A stretch of 64,000 nucleotides of DNA, taken from the NCBI RefSeq assembly GCF_018613195.1, contig NZ_JAGGQQ010000001.1, positions 1 to 64,000 of the forward strand, in the 5' to 3' direction. The notes under the pieces were generated by a model. That model ran no database searches. It saw nothing but the letters and a program-made list of their open reading frames with translations, and was not told the DNA's origin. Shown in pieces: positions 36,750 through 45,762 of the stretch. Position 1 is the stretch's first letter; every line of letters begins with the position of its first letter. This DNA comes from Bacillus sp. ISL-45 (GTDB lineage: Bacteria > Bacillota > Bacilli > Bacillales > Cytobacillaceae). The translations under genes were made by a program, and so were the position numbers.

Positions 36750-37719
36750 TTGGAACGCGAATTGGCACTTGAAATTGTAAGGGTTACGGAGGCTGCTGCG
36801 CTGGCATCTGCACAGTGGATGGGCCGCGGCAAGAAAAATGAAGCGGATGATGCAGCCACAACGGCCATGCGCAGAATGTTCGATTCAGTCAATATGGATG
36901 GGATTGTCGTCATTGGTGAAGGGGAATTGGATGAGGCTCCAATGCTTTATATAGGTGAAAGGCTTGGCACTAGGATGGGCCCAAAAGTCGACATTGCGGT
37001 GGACCCGCTGGAAGGGACGAATATCGTCGCCAAGGGTCATAATAATGCAATGGCCGTAATAGCGGTCGCAGATAAAGGCACCCTTCTTCATGCACCAGAC
37101 ATGTACATGCAAAAAATCGCGGTCGGCAAAAGTGCAGCTGGCAAAATCAGTCTTGATGACCCAATTGAGAAGACGATCGAAATCGTAGCCGAAGCCAACA
37201 ATAAACGAATCCAGGATTTAACGGTCATCATTCAGGAACGTGACCGCCATGATGACCTTATTGAACGTGTCAGGCAAAAAGGCGCCAGAGTGAAGCTGTT
37301 CGGCGATGGCGATGTAGGTGTTGTCGATTGCGACCGCCCTGCCCCATACAGGTGTCGACCTTTTTGTAGGAACAGGCGGTGCGCCTGAGGGAGTCATCTC
37401 GGCGGCAGCCATTAAAGCTCTTGGCGGCGATATGCAGGCAAGGCTAGTTCCGCAGACGATTGAGGAAGAAGAGCGCTGCATCGCAATGGGATTGAAGGAT
37501 CCAAGACAATTGCTGATGCTTGATGACCTTGTTTCCGGAGACGATGCGATTTTTGCTGCGACAGGCGTTTCGAGCGGTGAATTGCTCGACGGAGTTCGCT
37601 TCCTTGGCGGAGATCTTGTTGAAACCCACTCCATTGTTATGCGTTCAAAAACCAAGACAGTCCGTTACATCACAGCACACCATCATCTTGAACATAAGCC
37701 GCATTTAGTGATGGTTTAG
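36750..37719 (+). pseudogene. glpX: Class II fructose-1,6-bisphosphatase with a one-base frameshift
   Basis: Class II (GlpX/YwjI-type) fructose-1,6-bisphosphatase of gluconeogenesis, in two frames. Frame one (TTG 36750 after GGAGGAG) runs [20 protein letters not shown]... through [36 protein letters not shown] and DPLEGTN to FGDGDV at 37316. Frame two resumes at 37318 as [26 protein letters not shown] and continues to the family end at 37719. Dropping one G at 37317-37318 joins both into 322 residues, exactly family length. Everything else is intact, so this is either a recent mutation or a base-call error. Without correction, translation stops at 37388. Confidence 0.88.
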
Positions 37720-37747
37720 CAGGAATTACATATCTAGGAGGATCACG

Positions 37748-38014
37748 ATGACTGAACAATTTTTTTTATACGATGAAACCGAAGAAACAAAAACGCGTTA
37801 TGTAAGCTTTGTAGGCGAGAACCAGCGCTTTGATCTTGCCATTATGCAGACTGGCCGATATTATGGCAAAAGCATCGTGATGGATATCCAGGGAAGCCGA
37901 TTTGCCATCCTCGGCCAGGATGATCTCGATGAAGAAGGGTATCTCGAATTTGCTTACAATCTTTCTGAAGAAGACGCAGAGGAACTTCGCTCTTTCCTGC
38001 GGCCAATTCTTTAA
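37748..38014 (+). CDS. DUF3055 family protein
   Basis: An 88-residue acidic soluble protein with FLYDETEETKTRYVSFVGENQ at the start, a DLAIMQTGRYYGKS central region and an Asp/Glu-rich end. The pattern of a GK(S/P) segment followed by two hydrophobic strands matches DUF3055 proteins of Bacillaceae. Function unknown. AGGAGGATCACG precedes ATG 37748. It follows glpX by 28 bases and may share its transcript. Confidence 0.75.
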   Translation: MTEQFFLYDETEETKTRYVSFVGENQRFDLAIMQTGRYYGKSIVMDIQGSRFAILGQDDLDEEGYLEFAYNLSEEDAEELRSFLRPIL

Positions 38015-38092
38015 CTTTGGAACGAACTGTTTGTTTGATTTGTCTTTAGTAAGAAATACTAAAAACATATCAAGCAAAAGAAGGTGAGTTCT

Positions 38093-38380
38093 ATGAGCAA
38101 GGAAGACAGTGAAAAGTACTCTGATTTTTCGAATGTAGAAAAGCAGCGCAACTATGTAACGGCTGAAGACTATCCAGAAGGTCCATATGGTTCACCGTTC
38201 AGGAAAGATGAACCTGTAGAAGGCAAAAGCACGCCGTGGCGTGAAGGGCAGCGGTCCTACAGTAACTTCAACTATGAGTTCAAGTCCCTTCATCAGGGAA
38301 CTCCACGGAAAGAAGCGGGCGCCCACCCAACCCATGATGACCCGAATGAAAGTGAACAGCCGCCGTATAGCGATTTATAA
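38093..38380 (+). CDS. Conserved small cytosolic protein
   Basis: A 95-residue polar, proline- and glycine-rich protein without hydrophobic segments, with YSDFSNVEKQRNYVTAEDYPEGPYGSP at the start and AGAHPTHDDPNE near the end. It looks largely unstructured. It resembles a protein annotated only as 'cytosolic protein' in many Bacillus genomes (from memory). ATG 38093 is chosen for AAGGTGAG upstream. Function unknown. Confidence 0.75.
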   Translation: MSKEDSEKYSDFSNVEKQRNYVTAEDYPEGPYGSPFRKDEPVEGKSTPWREGQRSYSNFNYEFKSLHQGTPRKEAGAHPTHDDPNESEQPPYSDL

Positions 38381-38391
38381 GAACGAACAGA

Positions 38392-38558
38392 AAGCGCAAG
38401 CGCCTCGTTAAGCCCCGACAAGCGCTGCCCGCCTATGACGCCACGTCCTGTGGCTGGCGGGTCTAGCATCATGTGCCTCGGAGGGCCTGACAGTGAAGTC
38501 GTTCTTTGACTTCATTGGCAGGACCGAAGCGACTCGAGGGGCTAGGCGCTGGAGCTGG
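38392..38558 (+). repeat. GC-rich dispersed element, copy 4 with inserted hairpin
   Basis: A 167-bp copy in which about 55 bp are added after AAGCGCTG. The insert contains its own hairpin (CCCGCC...GGCGGG with inner GCCAC/GTGGC, about 38428-38461). Lies between convergent genes. Confidence 0.85.
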
Positions 38559-38621
38559 ATTAAGAAAACTTCAGAGAGTTATCCACAACTCAATAACTTT
38601 TATAAATTCCTTAACCACAAG

Positions 38622-38653
38622 AAATGCTCCAATCATGTTGATTGGAGCATTTT
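38622..38653. terminator. Bidirectional terminator at yutD
   Basis: AAATGCTCCAATCA and TGATTGGAGCATTT form a 14-bp stem with a three-base loop and a T run on the plus strand. Confidence 0.88.
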
Positions 38654-38665
38654 TTCATTCTTTCT

Positions 38666-38956
38666 TTATATATCCTGGGCTTGTTTCGCGACCTTCTTGA
38701 CGACGAAATAGGCACAGCCAAAATTGCAATACTCATATAAGTACTCGCTGACGGTACTGATTTTCGTATCGAAAGTTGACTTCTGGTTTTGATCATCGAA
38801 AAAGCCTCTTAACCGAAGCTGTCCGTACCCCCAGTCCCCAACAATATAGTCGTATTTCGTCAATATCTCGCTGTATCTGGCGCGAAAGGCTTCCTCATTA
38901 AAGCCGTCCCTGCTTTCATCCACTATTTCATAGCATAGATTATTGATGCAAATCAT
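38666..38956 (-). CDS. yutD: YutD, DUF1027 family
   Basis: A 96-residue protein of the DUF1027/YutD family. The conserved DGFNEEAFRARYSEILTKYDYIVGDWGYGQLRL covers about residues 17-49, and there is a cysteine-containing CNFGCAYFVVKK end. Function unknown, although the family is widespread in Firmicutes. ATG 38956 is chosen because GAGGTGGA lies upstream; a GTG at 38968 sits on that site. Order with the lipoprotein and lipA genes follows B. subtilis yutD-yutC-lipA. Confidence 0.9.
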   Translation of the reverse strand: MICINNLCYEIVDESRDGFNEEAFRARYSEILTKYDYIVGDWGYGQLRLRGFFDDQNQKSTFDTKISTVSEYLYEYCNFGCAYFVVKKVAKQAQDI

Positions 38957-39090
38957 CGGTAGGTCCACCTCTTTTTCCGTAACAATCTGTCTTTATCCTT
39001 AGCTTTTCTTAATTATAACTTATTCCCCATCAATTACTAAGCAAAAAAAATAATTTCAGAGCCATTCTAATGATTAGGGGGTGTTTTTAA

Positions 39091-39789
39091 TTGAAAAAAG
39101 CATTAATGGCTCTTGGCATCTGGGGAACCGTGGCTATGACGGGTTGTGCAGGCGGTGACGATAACGCGTCACCAGCAGGCCGTGATGGCGGAGCTGGAAT
39201 CTACCAGCAAAGCGGTAACACACTGAATGTAAACGATCAGCGTCCAGACTTATACAATGAAGGTGGACGCAAAGGAATGCAAAACAGAAGCGAGGACTTC
39301 GGGTATGTGCGCCATCAAAGAACAGGAGTGATGGGCGCCGATAATGGGCAAAACGCATACCAGGCAATCGACCGCGAGCAAATTGCGGACATGATCAGCA
39401 GATTTAGCTTGATGGCCCAAAATGTGGATGATGTATCTACACTCGTGACGGATGAAGAAGTGCTGATTGTATACGCAACAGATTCTCAAAATCGCAACGA
39501 GACAGCTGACCAGGTGAAGCGTATGGCAATGTCAGTCGTACCGCGCTGGTTCCATGTGTACGTATCAGATGATACCACTCTGCGCAATGAAGTCGAAAAC
39601 TTTGCTTCACTTGATACCGATAACCGTGATGTCGATGAGTTAGTTGATGGAGTGGTTAAACAAATGCTTAAATCTCCTCAAGGCCGCGATATGAGCACTG
39701 GTGAAAATGCGAATGGCGAAGCCAAGGGTGAATTGAACGAAGAAACGGACAAAGACGATCTTTCTAGACAGATGCAACAAGGAAAATAA
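39091..39789 (+). CDS. yutC: YhcN/YlaJ-family sporulation lipoprotein
   Basis: A 232-residue lipoprotein. The signal MKKALMALGIWGTVAMTGC ends at a lipobox (MTGC, Cys19), so the mature protein should be lipid-anchored. The C-terminal YhcN/YlaJ domain (about 90-200) has IADMISRFSLMAQNVDDVSTLVTDEEVL and WFHVYVSDD. Family members localise to the forespore membrane and affect spore outgrowth. TTG 39091 follows TAGGGGGTG. The tail is very acidic and polar. Confidence 0.88.
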   Translation: MKKALMALGIWGTVAMTGCAGGDDNASPAGRDGGAGIYQQSGNTLNVNDQRPDLYNEGGRKGMQNRSEDFGYVRHQRTGVMGADNGQNAYQAIDREQIADMISRFSLMAQNVDDVSTLVTDEEVLIVYATDSQNRNETADQVKRMAMSVVPRWFHVYVSDDTTLRNEVENFASLDTDNRDVDELVDGVVKQMLKSPQGRDMSTGENANGEAKGELNEETDKDDLSRQMQQGK

Positions 39790-39792
39790 TGA

Positions 39793-39826
39793 AAAGAGTT
39801 CAGCATGGATGCTGAACTCTTTTTTA
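39793..39826. terminator. Terminator of the spore lipoprotein gene
   Basis: AAGAGTTCAGCA and TGCTGAACTCTT form a 12-bp stem with a TGGA loop followed by T5. Confidence 0.9.
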
Positions 39827-39850
39827 GGTTTTCAAAAAACGAATATTAGT

Positions 39851-39897
39851 GTCTAGCTCCAGCGCTTGTAAGGGCTGACCAAGACGCTTGCGCTTTT
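39851..39897 (-). repeat. GC-rich dispersed element, copy 5 (47-bp short form)
   Basis: Minus-strand AGCGCAAGCGTCTTGGTCAGC joins directly to AAGCGCTGGAGCTAGAC. It is the two ends of the element with the whole middle missing. Located just past the lipA stop. Confidence 0.8.
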
Positions 39898-39900
39898 CAA

Positions 39901-40815
39901 TTACGCCTGCTGGGCTTCCTGCTCCGCAAGCTGCTGTCTGTGCTTTGCTGCAGAGTTGACCTGTTCGTCGGCATGGTAGGATGAACGGACAAGAGGACCA
40001 GCTTCACAATGGCTGAAGCCTTTCTTGAGCGCTAATTCCCTAAGCTCGGCAAACTCATCAGGATGATAGTATTTTTGAACCTCAAGATGCTTCTTGGAAG
40101 GCTGCAGGTATTGACCAAGCGTAAGAATGTCCACATTGTTGGCACGTAAATCGTCCATCGCTTCAATTAACTCTTCCTTGGTTTCACCCAGTCCAACCAT
40201 GATGCTGGATTTCGTAGGAATATCTGGCTGCATTTCTTTTGCACGGCGCAAAAACTCCAGTGAACGCTCGTAAGTTGCGCGGGCACGGATTCTTGGCGTC
40301 AGGCTTCTAACAGTTTCGATGTTATGGTTCAGGATATCTGGACGTGCATCCATAAGTGTTTTCAGGTTCTCCTCAACTCCGCCCATATCTGAAGGCAATA
40401 CTTCAATTGAGGTGAACGGATTTTTCTCGCGGATTGCTCTAACCGTCTCGGCAAAAACAGCTGCTCCCCCATCCTTCAGGTCATCACGGGCAACAGCCGT
40501 TACGACGACATGCTTCAGATTCATAAGTGTCACGGATTCCGCCACTCTTTCTGGCTCCTGCCAGTCAAGCTCAGTTGGAAGGCCCGTTTTTACAGCACAA
40601 AAACGGCATGCACGCGTACATACATCCCCGAGGATCATGAAGGTAGCCGTCCGTCTAACAGCCCAGCACTCGTGTATGTTTGGACATTTGGCTTCTTCAC
40701 AAACAGTATGTAAATTTTTCTCGCGCATCATCTTTTTTAAGCCAGTATAGTTTTCATTCGTATTTAACTTTATTTTCAGCCAGTCAGGCTTTCTCTGTAC
40801 CTCTTTTTTGCTCAT
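39901..40815 (-). CDS. lipA: Lipoyl synthase
   Basis: A 304-residue radical-SAM enzyme that inserts two sulfurs into octanoyl-protein to form lipoate. The auxiliary-cluster cysteines are in [13 protein letters not shown] (about 39-51) and the SAM-cluster CxxxCxxC in CTRACRFC (about 66-73). The C-terminal RSSYHADE supplies the conserved Ser ligand. Its second cluster is consumed each turnover, linking it to Suf and Nfu supply. ATG 40815 after GGAGTG. Gln/Ala-rich tail. Confidence 0.96.
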   Translation of the reverse strand: MSKKEVQRKPDWLKIKLNTNENYTGLKKMMREKNLHTVCEEAKCPNIHECWAVRRTATFMILGDVCTRACRFCAVKTGLPTELDWQEPERVAESVTLMNLKHVVVTAVARDDLKDGGAAVFAETVRAIREKNPFTSIEVLPSDMGGVEENLKTLMDARPDILNHNIETVRSLTPRIRARATYERSLEFLRRAKEMQPDIPTKSSIMVGLGETKEELIEAMDDLRANNVDILTLGQYLQPSKKHLEVQKYYHPDEFAELRELALKKGFSHCEAGPLVRSSYHADEQVNSAAKHRQQLAEQEAQQA

Positions 40816-40992
40816 TATTTTCACTCCATTCCTGCTGCATTACATCAAGAACACCATGTAAAAATACAGGCCGGTATACAGCTTCTGATGTCACTTTAAC
40901 ACAATGAAAAACTATCGACAAGTACGATAGCTTTGCGATTACCATTATTTGATATTTATGAAAAATCCCCATCATCGCAAACTATAACAAGA

Positions 40993-41159
40993 AAAGCGGA
41001 TGCGCCTTGGTCAGCCCCCCATGCGCTGGAGGGCCGACGGTGAAGATGTTCTTTGACTTCATTGGGCGGACCGAAGCGTCTCGAGGGGCTAGGCGCTGGA
41101 GCTAGACAAAAAAAAGCGGATGCGCTGGCTTTTATCAAAATGAAGCGCTGGCGCTGGAA
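40993..41159 (+). repeat. GC-rich dispersed element, copy 6 plus adjoining short copy
   Basis: A diverged full-length copy (40993-41107, GCGGATGCGCCTTGGTCAGC start) is followed directly by a 46-bp abbreviated version (41114-41159). They fill the divergent gap between lipA and the M23 peptidase gene. Confidence 0.8.
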
Positions 41160-41194
41160 ATTAACGGGATCCATATCCTGAAGGGAGGATTACG

Positions 41195-42193
41195 GTGAAA
41201 TTCCTTAAAGCAGTTATCGTTCTTTTTTTACTTTCCCCGGTCCTGTTAAATGATAATGCATATGCAGCTGAGCAGGATCAAGAAGATGTTTACAAAAAAA
41301 GAATGGAACTCTATACAAAAGTTGAAGCGGTCAGCCAGATTCCCTGGTACTACATTGCTGCGGTGGACCAATATGAGCGGAATGTCCGCCAGGCAAGAAA
41401 AGATTTACCAAAGGCGGAAGGAATAGCCGGGATTTATTTTAAGCCGGAAGAATGGGCAGGACTCCTGAACCCTGATGTTGAAGATGACAATCCCGTTTCC
41501 ATTCAATTTTTCAATGGAATTGGGTTTGATGGGAATGGTGATGGCAAAGCAAGTTTGAGGGATGACGAGGACGTACTCCAGGCTTTTGCCCAATACTTGC
41601 TTTCATATGGTACAGACCATGAAAACTTAAAAATTGGGCTGTGGAACTACTATAAGCGTGATAAAACTGTTGGTATCATTATTGGAAAAGCGATGATTTA
41701 CAAGCATTTTGGACGTTTAGACCTTGATACTCATGCCTTTCCTATGCCACTAAGAAGCAATCACAGCTATAACAATACCTGGGGTGACGCCCGCGGCTGG
41801 GGTGGCAGAAGGATCCATGAAGGAACAGATATTTTTGCTGGCTATGGAGTGCCTGTACGTGCGACAGGGTATGGCATCGTGGAAATGAAAGGCTGGAACA
41901 AGTATGGCGGATGGCGTGTCGGAATCCGAGATATCAATAATACCTATCATTACTATGCCCACTTGAGCGGTTTCGCGAAAGACCTTAAAGTTGGGCAAAT
42001 CGTCGAACCAGGCACAGTCATTGGCGGTGTCGGCAGCTCGGGGTATGGCCCTCCAGGAACTAGCGGAAAATTCCCTCCCCACCTGCATTATGGCATGTAC
42101 AAGGACAATGGATATACTGAATGGTCCTTTGACCCATACCCACATCTTAAATCATGGGCAAGGCAGGAGAGGGCAAGGCTCAAGAAAAAGTAA
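41195..42193 (+). CDS. yunA: Secreted M23 metallopeptidase YunA
   Basis: A 332-residue exported murein peptidase. A cleavable signal (VKFLKAVIVLFLLSPVLLNDNAYAAE, cut near AYA-AE at about 25) is followed by a helical region. A C-terminal LytM/M23 domain (about 180-325) has zinc ligands in RRIHEGTDIFAG (HxxxD) and PHLHYGM (HxH). Acts on cell-wall peptides outside the membrane. GTG 41195 follows GGGAGGATTACG. B. subtilis yunA is in the same place after lipA. Confidence 0.92.
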   Translation: MKFLKAVIVLFLLSPVLLNDNAYAAEQDQEDVYKKRMELYTKVEAVSQIPWYYIAAVDQYERNVRQARKDLPKAEGIAGIYFKPEEWAGLLNPDVEDDNPVSIQFFNGIGFDGNGDGKASLRDDEDVLQAFAQYLLSYGTDHENLKIGLWNYYKRDKTVGIIIGKAMIYKHFGRLDLDTHAFPMPLRSNHSYNNTWGDARGWGGRRIHEGTDIFAGYGVPVRATGYGIVEMKGWNKYGGWRVGIRDINNTYHYYAHLSGFAKDLKVGQIVEPGTVIGGVGSSGYGPPGTSGKFPPHLHYGMYKDNGYTEWSFDPYPHLKSWARQERARLKKK

Positions 42194-42199
42194 GCATTC

Positions 42200-42229
42200 A
42201 AAAAGGCCAACCATTTCGGTTGGCCTTTC
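42200..42229. terminator. Bidirectional terminator yunA/metS
   Basis: AAAGGCCAACC and GGTTGGCCTTT form an 11-bp stem with a five-base loop. It lies between yunA and the convergent transporter operon. Confidence 0.85.
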
Positions 42230-42233
42230 CATT

Positions 42234-42335
42234 TTATGAACGGGCTTTCTTGACAGCATACAAAACACTCGCTGCAAGTCCTCCCCAAATAATGACCATA
42301 CCCACAACCATCATTGCTAATGCGCTAGCATCCAT
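42234..42335 (-). CDS. metS: MetS-like 33-residue transporter subunit
   Basis: A 33-residue single-helix peptide (MDASALAMMVVGMVIIWGGL...VKKARS) overlapping the NSS transporter stop by one base (TAATG), so it is translationally coupled. It fits the MetS/MtrB family of small subunits of methionine/alanine-importing NSS transporters, where the small partner is required for uptake (MetPS of Corynebacterium). The basic tail suggests an N-out, C-in orientation. Too small for routine gene calling. Confidence 0.85.
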   Translation of the reverse strand: MDASALAMMVVGMVIIWGGLAASVLYAVKKARS

Positions 42336-43846
42336 TATTTAGAAACCCCCTTGTCTTGTGGAACTTCATAAAGTGCTGCATCCCACTTCTTTGCTTTTGC
42401 AAAAATAAACCCGACTAAAATCGCACCGATTGCGACAAACCATCCGAAGTAGACGTTGAACATAACCGGATAACCGCCATAGCTAGTTTTAATATCTGTC
42501 ATGATGTTCATGACCATCATGATACCCAGAACGATTGGAGTGATGTATTTCAAAGAAATGACCCACCAGCTGCCAAGGCGAATATCAGAGATGGCATCAG
42601 CATGGTTTTGCAAGTTGTTCAGTTCTTTTGCTACCCATACAATGAAGACTACTTCTACCAGACCAGCTAGAGCAACACCATAGTTATTGATGAAGGCATC
42701 CGCTGTATCAAGGAAATTCAAGCCGCCCTGTGTCGCGAACAGGATGGAGATCAAGGCAGACAAACCGCCGCCGATTGCAACAGCCTTTGTACGGGAAACA
42801 TTGAATTTATCCTGTACACCGGCAACATAAGTTTCAACGATTGAAATCAATGAAGAAAGTCCTGCCAGTGTCAAGCTTACGAAGAACAGTACTCCGAATG
42901 CCGCACTGAACGCCGGCAATTCATTGATGATCTGCGGGAATACTGCGAATGCAAGGATTACACCTTTGCTTACTACTTGGTCAATTGGCTGACCTGACTG
43001 CATGGCCATGAAGCCCAATGCTGCGAATACTCCGATACCAGCAAGCAACTCAAAAGAAGAGTTAGCAAAAGCGGTAATGAATGCGTTGTTTGTAATATCA
43101 GATTTCTTAGGAAGATAACTTGAATATGTGATCATAATTGCAAATGCAATGGATAAACTGAAGAAAATCTGTCCATATGCCGCAACCCATACTTTACCAT
43201 TAAAGATCTGGCTCCAGTCTGGCTTGAAGAATGCGTTGACGCCATCGATTGCTCCATCCAGAGTTAAAGCGCGAACGACAATCACAAAGAATAAAATAAC
43301 AAGTGCAGGAATAAAAACCTTGTTCGCAACTTCAATACCTTTCTTTACTCCCTTGAACAAAATACCAAGAGTGATGACCCAGACAATGACCAATGGAAGG
43401 AATACACCAGGTACGATACTTCCAACCTGGCCAGCGTCAACTACTTTTAAATAGTCACCGACAAGGAAAGTCAGCGGGTCGTCTCCCCATTGCTTGCTTA
43501 GCGAGAAATAAGCGTAAGACATAGCCCATGCGATAATTACTGCATAATAAGTCGAGATGACAAAAGAAACGGCAAGCTGCCACCAGCCAATCCACTCGGC
43601 ACCTTTACGCATCCTGAAGTAGCTTAATGGTGCAGAACCACGGTATTTATGGCCAATCGTGAATTCCAATATCAAAATTGGAATACCAGCTGTCAGAAGT
43701 GCAAACAAGTATGGGAAGAAGAATGCTCCCCCGCCATTTTCATAAGCTACTCCCGGGAAACGCCAAATATTTCCCAACCCTACTGCCGACCCTACTGCGG
43801 CAAGAATAAATCCTGCTCTCGATCCCCACTGTGGACGATTTTCCAT
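42335..43846 (-). CDS. metP: Sodium:neurotransmitter-type symporter (MetP-like)
   Basis: A 503-residue Na+-coupled amino acid importer of the NSS (LeuT) family with about 12 helices. The N-terminal signature GSAVGLGNIWRFPGVAYENGG (about 16-36) lines the sodium and substrate sites, and the unwound helix-6 region is AFAVFPQIINELPAF. Pairing with a MetS peptide suggests methionine or other neutral amino acids, but this is inference. ATG 43846 follows AAGGGGG. No riboswitch precedes it. Confidence 0.88.
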   Translation of the reverse strand: MENRPQWGSRAGFILAAVGSAVGLGNIWRFPGVAYENGGGAFFFPYLFALLTAGIPILILEFTIGHKYRGSAPLSYFRMRKGAEWIGWWQLAVSFVISTYYAVIIAWAMSYAYFSLSKQWGDDPLTFLVGDYLKVVDAGQVGSIVPGVFLPLVIVWVITLGILFKGVKKGIEVANKVFIPALVILFFVIVVRALTLDGAIDGVNAFFKPDWSQIFNGKVWVAAYGQIFFSLSIAFAIMITYSSYLPKKSDITNNAFITAFANSSFELLAGIGVFAALGFMAMQSGQPIDQVVSKGVILAFAVFPQIINELPAFSAAFGVLFFVSLTLAGLSSLISIVETYVAGVQDKFNVSRTKAVAIGGGLSALISILFATQGGLNFLDTADAFINNYGVALAGLVEVVFIVWVAKELNNLQNHADAISDIRLGSWWVISLKYITPIVLGIMMVMNIMTDIKTSYGGYPVMFNVYFGWFVAIGAILVGFIFAKAKKWDAALYEVPQDKGVSK

Positions 43847-44066
43847 TTTTAATCCCCCTTACCTTCTAATCACCTGGAAAATGTTGATAATTAGAAAGTT
43901 TTATATTTTCAGATTATTTAGTCTAGGAATAGTATAGCTAGTTTTTAATTGCTTGTCAAAATATTATTTGAGTCATAATAAAATTTTTTTCAAAATAATT
44001 TCCCAACTATACCAAAACACCCTATTAATTAGGATTCTATTCCCCCTTTCTTAAAAATATGAAAAA

Positions 44067-44089
44067 GGCTGTCTGAGAGTCAGACAGCC
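44067..44089 (-). terminator. Terminator of the lysine transporter gene
   Basis: GGCTGTCTGA and TCAGACAGCC form a perfect 10-bp stem with a three-base loop, followed by TTTTTC on the minus strand. Confidence 0.88.
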
Positions 44090-44095
44090 ATAACA

Positions 44096-45682
44096 TTATT
44101 CTGCTAGATTTTCTTTTAGCACTTCTTCCTGGGTTGTCCTGCTTCCGAAAATGAAAGCAAAAGCAATAAGCAAAATTGCCACAGCTGCAAGTGCACCCAC
44201 CGTGCTTCCAGTGAAACCAATGATCAGGAATCCGACAGATGAAATCGCCGCAGAAATCAAAGCGTACGGAAGCTGGGTCATGACATGGTCTAAGTGATGT
44301 GAGCCAGCCCCAGTGGATGACAGGATCGTCGTATCGGAGATTGGTGAACAGTGGTCACCAAAAACCGCACCCGCCAATACAGCCGCCAACGCTGGCAGCA
44401 TCATGGTGATATCAGCTGCAGCTGCGATATCCCCTGCAATTGGCAGCAGGATGCCGAATGATCCCCATGAAGTTCCTGTTGAGAAAGCCATGATTCCAGC
44501 TACTAGGAATAGCAGGAACGGCAGAAATGAGATATTGATATTCGAGCTTTCAACAATACCAGCAAGATATTTGCCAGTTTCAAGTCTTCCAATCAAATCA
44601 ACAATGACCCATGCGAAGATCAGAATATAAATAGCCGGAAGCATGGATTTAATGCCCTCAACCATTCCTTTTCCAAATACACTGGCATTGACGCCTTTTA
44701 AGACAACTGCCTGTCTCACAAAGAGAATCAACGCGACAGCAAGGCCAAGCAATCCGCCAGTTACGAGAGACTTAGTAACATCTGTATTTTCAAAAATACC
44801 GAAAATGGTTACTTCACCTTCAACAGCGCTTGCGCCAGTCCAAAGCATCATGCCAACTGTTCCAGCAACAAGGGCAACAATCGGCCATACAAGGTCTCCA
44901 ACTGTCCCTTTTGTGCTTGTAGGCAGGTCATCCTTCAGTTCGCCAGGTACAGGCTTGTCCTGAGGAACGACAATTCCTTCCATGATTGCACGCTCTTCAT
45001 GCTTTTTCATAGGTCCAATTTCGATGTTTCGAAGAGCTACGATAAAGACCATTGCTAATGCTGCAAGTGCGTAGAAGTTCATTGGCACAATTTGCATGAA
45101 TCCTGAGAACGCACTATATTCATTAACACCGTGGGCAGCAAGGATTGTACCGATCAAAGCAATGATGTATGCACCCCAGCTGGAAATCGGTGAGATGACA
45201 CACATAGGCGCTGAGGTTGAATCGATGATATAAGCAAGCTTGGCACGTGAAACTTTCTGTCGGTCTGTGATCGGACGTGTAATTTGGCCGACTGCCAGAG
45301 CATTGAAATAATCATCAATGAAAATTATTACTCCCAAAAATGCGCCGACAAGCTGTGCTCCGACTCTTGTTTTCACACGCTTCATCGCCCATTCGCCGAA
45401 CGCACGGCTACCGCCTGAAATGGAAATGAACGCAGTGATTGTACCCAATAATAATAAGAAAAGGATGATGTACAGGCTATATGTGTTCAATTCCCCATCA
45501 GCGACAACGATTCCTTTAGCCGCGTCCCACATAATAGCAAATGTTTCTGCGATATTAAAGTCAGCCAGCAAAAAAGCAGCTGCGACGATGCCGGTCCCCA
45601 AGGACAACAGCACTCGCCTTGTGATTACTACCATTAAGATTGCCACTAATGGCGGCAGCAATGAAAAAATTGTGTTTTCCAT
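44096..45682 (-). CDS. lysW: NhaC-superfamily transporter, probable lysine permease (LysW type)
   Basis: A 528-residue polytopic protein of the NhaC antiporter superfamily with about 12 helices. Family segments include VISPISSWGAYIIALIG, FSTGTSWGSFGILLPI and GAVFGDHCSPISDTTILSST (about 440-459). General annotation would be Na+/H+ antiporter. A lysine riboswitch directly upstream argues that it imports lysine, as proposed for the LysW subgroup by comparative genomics. ATG 45682 follows AAGGAGGAG. Single-gene unit with its own terminator. Confidence 0.85.
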   Translation of the reverse strand: MENTIFSLLPPLVAILMVVITRRVLLSLGTGIVAAAFLLADFNIAETFAIMWDAAKGIVVADGELNTYSLYIILFLLLLGTITAFISISGGSRAFGEWAMKRVKTRVGAQLVGAFLGVIIFIDDYFNALAVGQITRPITDRQKVSRAKLAYIIDSTSAPMCVISPISSWGAYIIALIGTILAAHGVNEYSAFSGFMQIVPMNFYALAALAMVFIVALRNIEIGPMKKHEERAIMEGIVVPQDKPVPGELKDDLPTSTKGTVGDLVWPIVALVAGTVGMMLWTGASAVEGEVTIFGIFENTDVTKSLVTGGLLGLAVALILFVRQAVVLKGVNASVFGKGMVEGIKSMLPAIYILIFAWVIVDLIGRLETGKYLAGIVESSNINISFLPFLLFLVAGIMAFSTGTSWGSFGILLPIAGDIAAAADITMMLPALAAVLAGAVFGDHCSPISDTTILSSTGAGSHHLDHVMTQLPYALISAAISSVGFLIIGFTGSTVGALAAVAILLIAFAFIFGSRTTQEEVLKENLAE

Positions 45683-45762
45683 TCTTTCTTTCTCCTCCTT
45701 GTTTTTGACAGGGGGAAACTTTTACATGAAAAGAGTTTAGTTACTTTCTTTTAAAAAAATAC

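Noticed and set aside
37300-37340. Programmed frameshift in glpX
   Set aside because: No slippery run, internal ribosome-binding site or stimulatory stem is visible, and other GlpX genes are not known to need one. Mutation or sequencing error is simpler.
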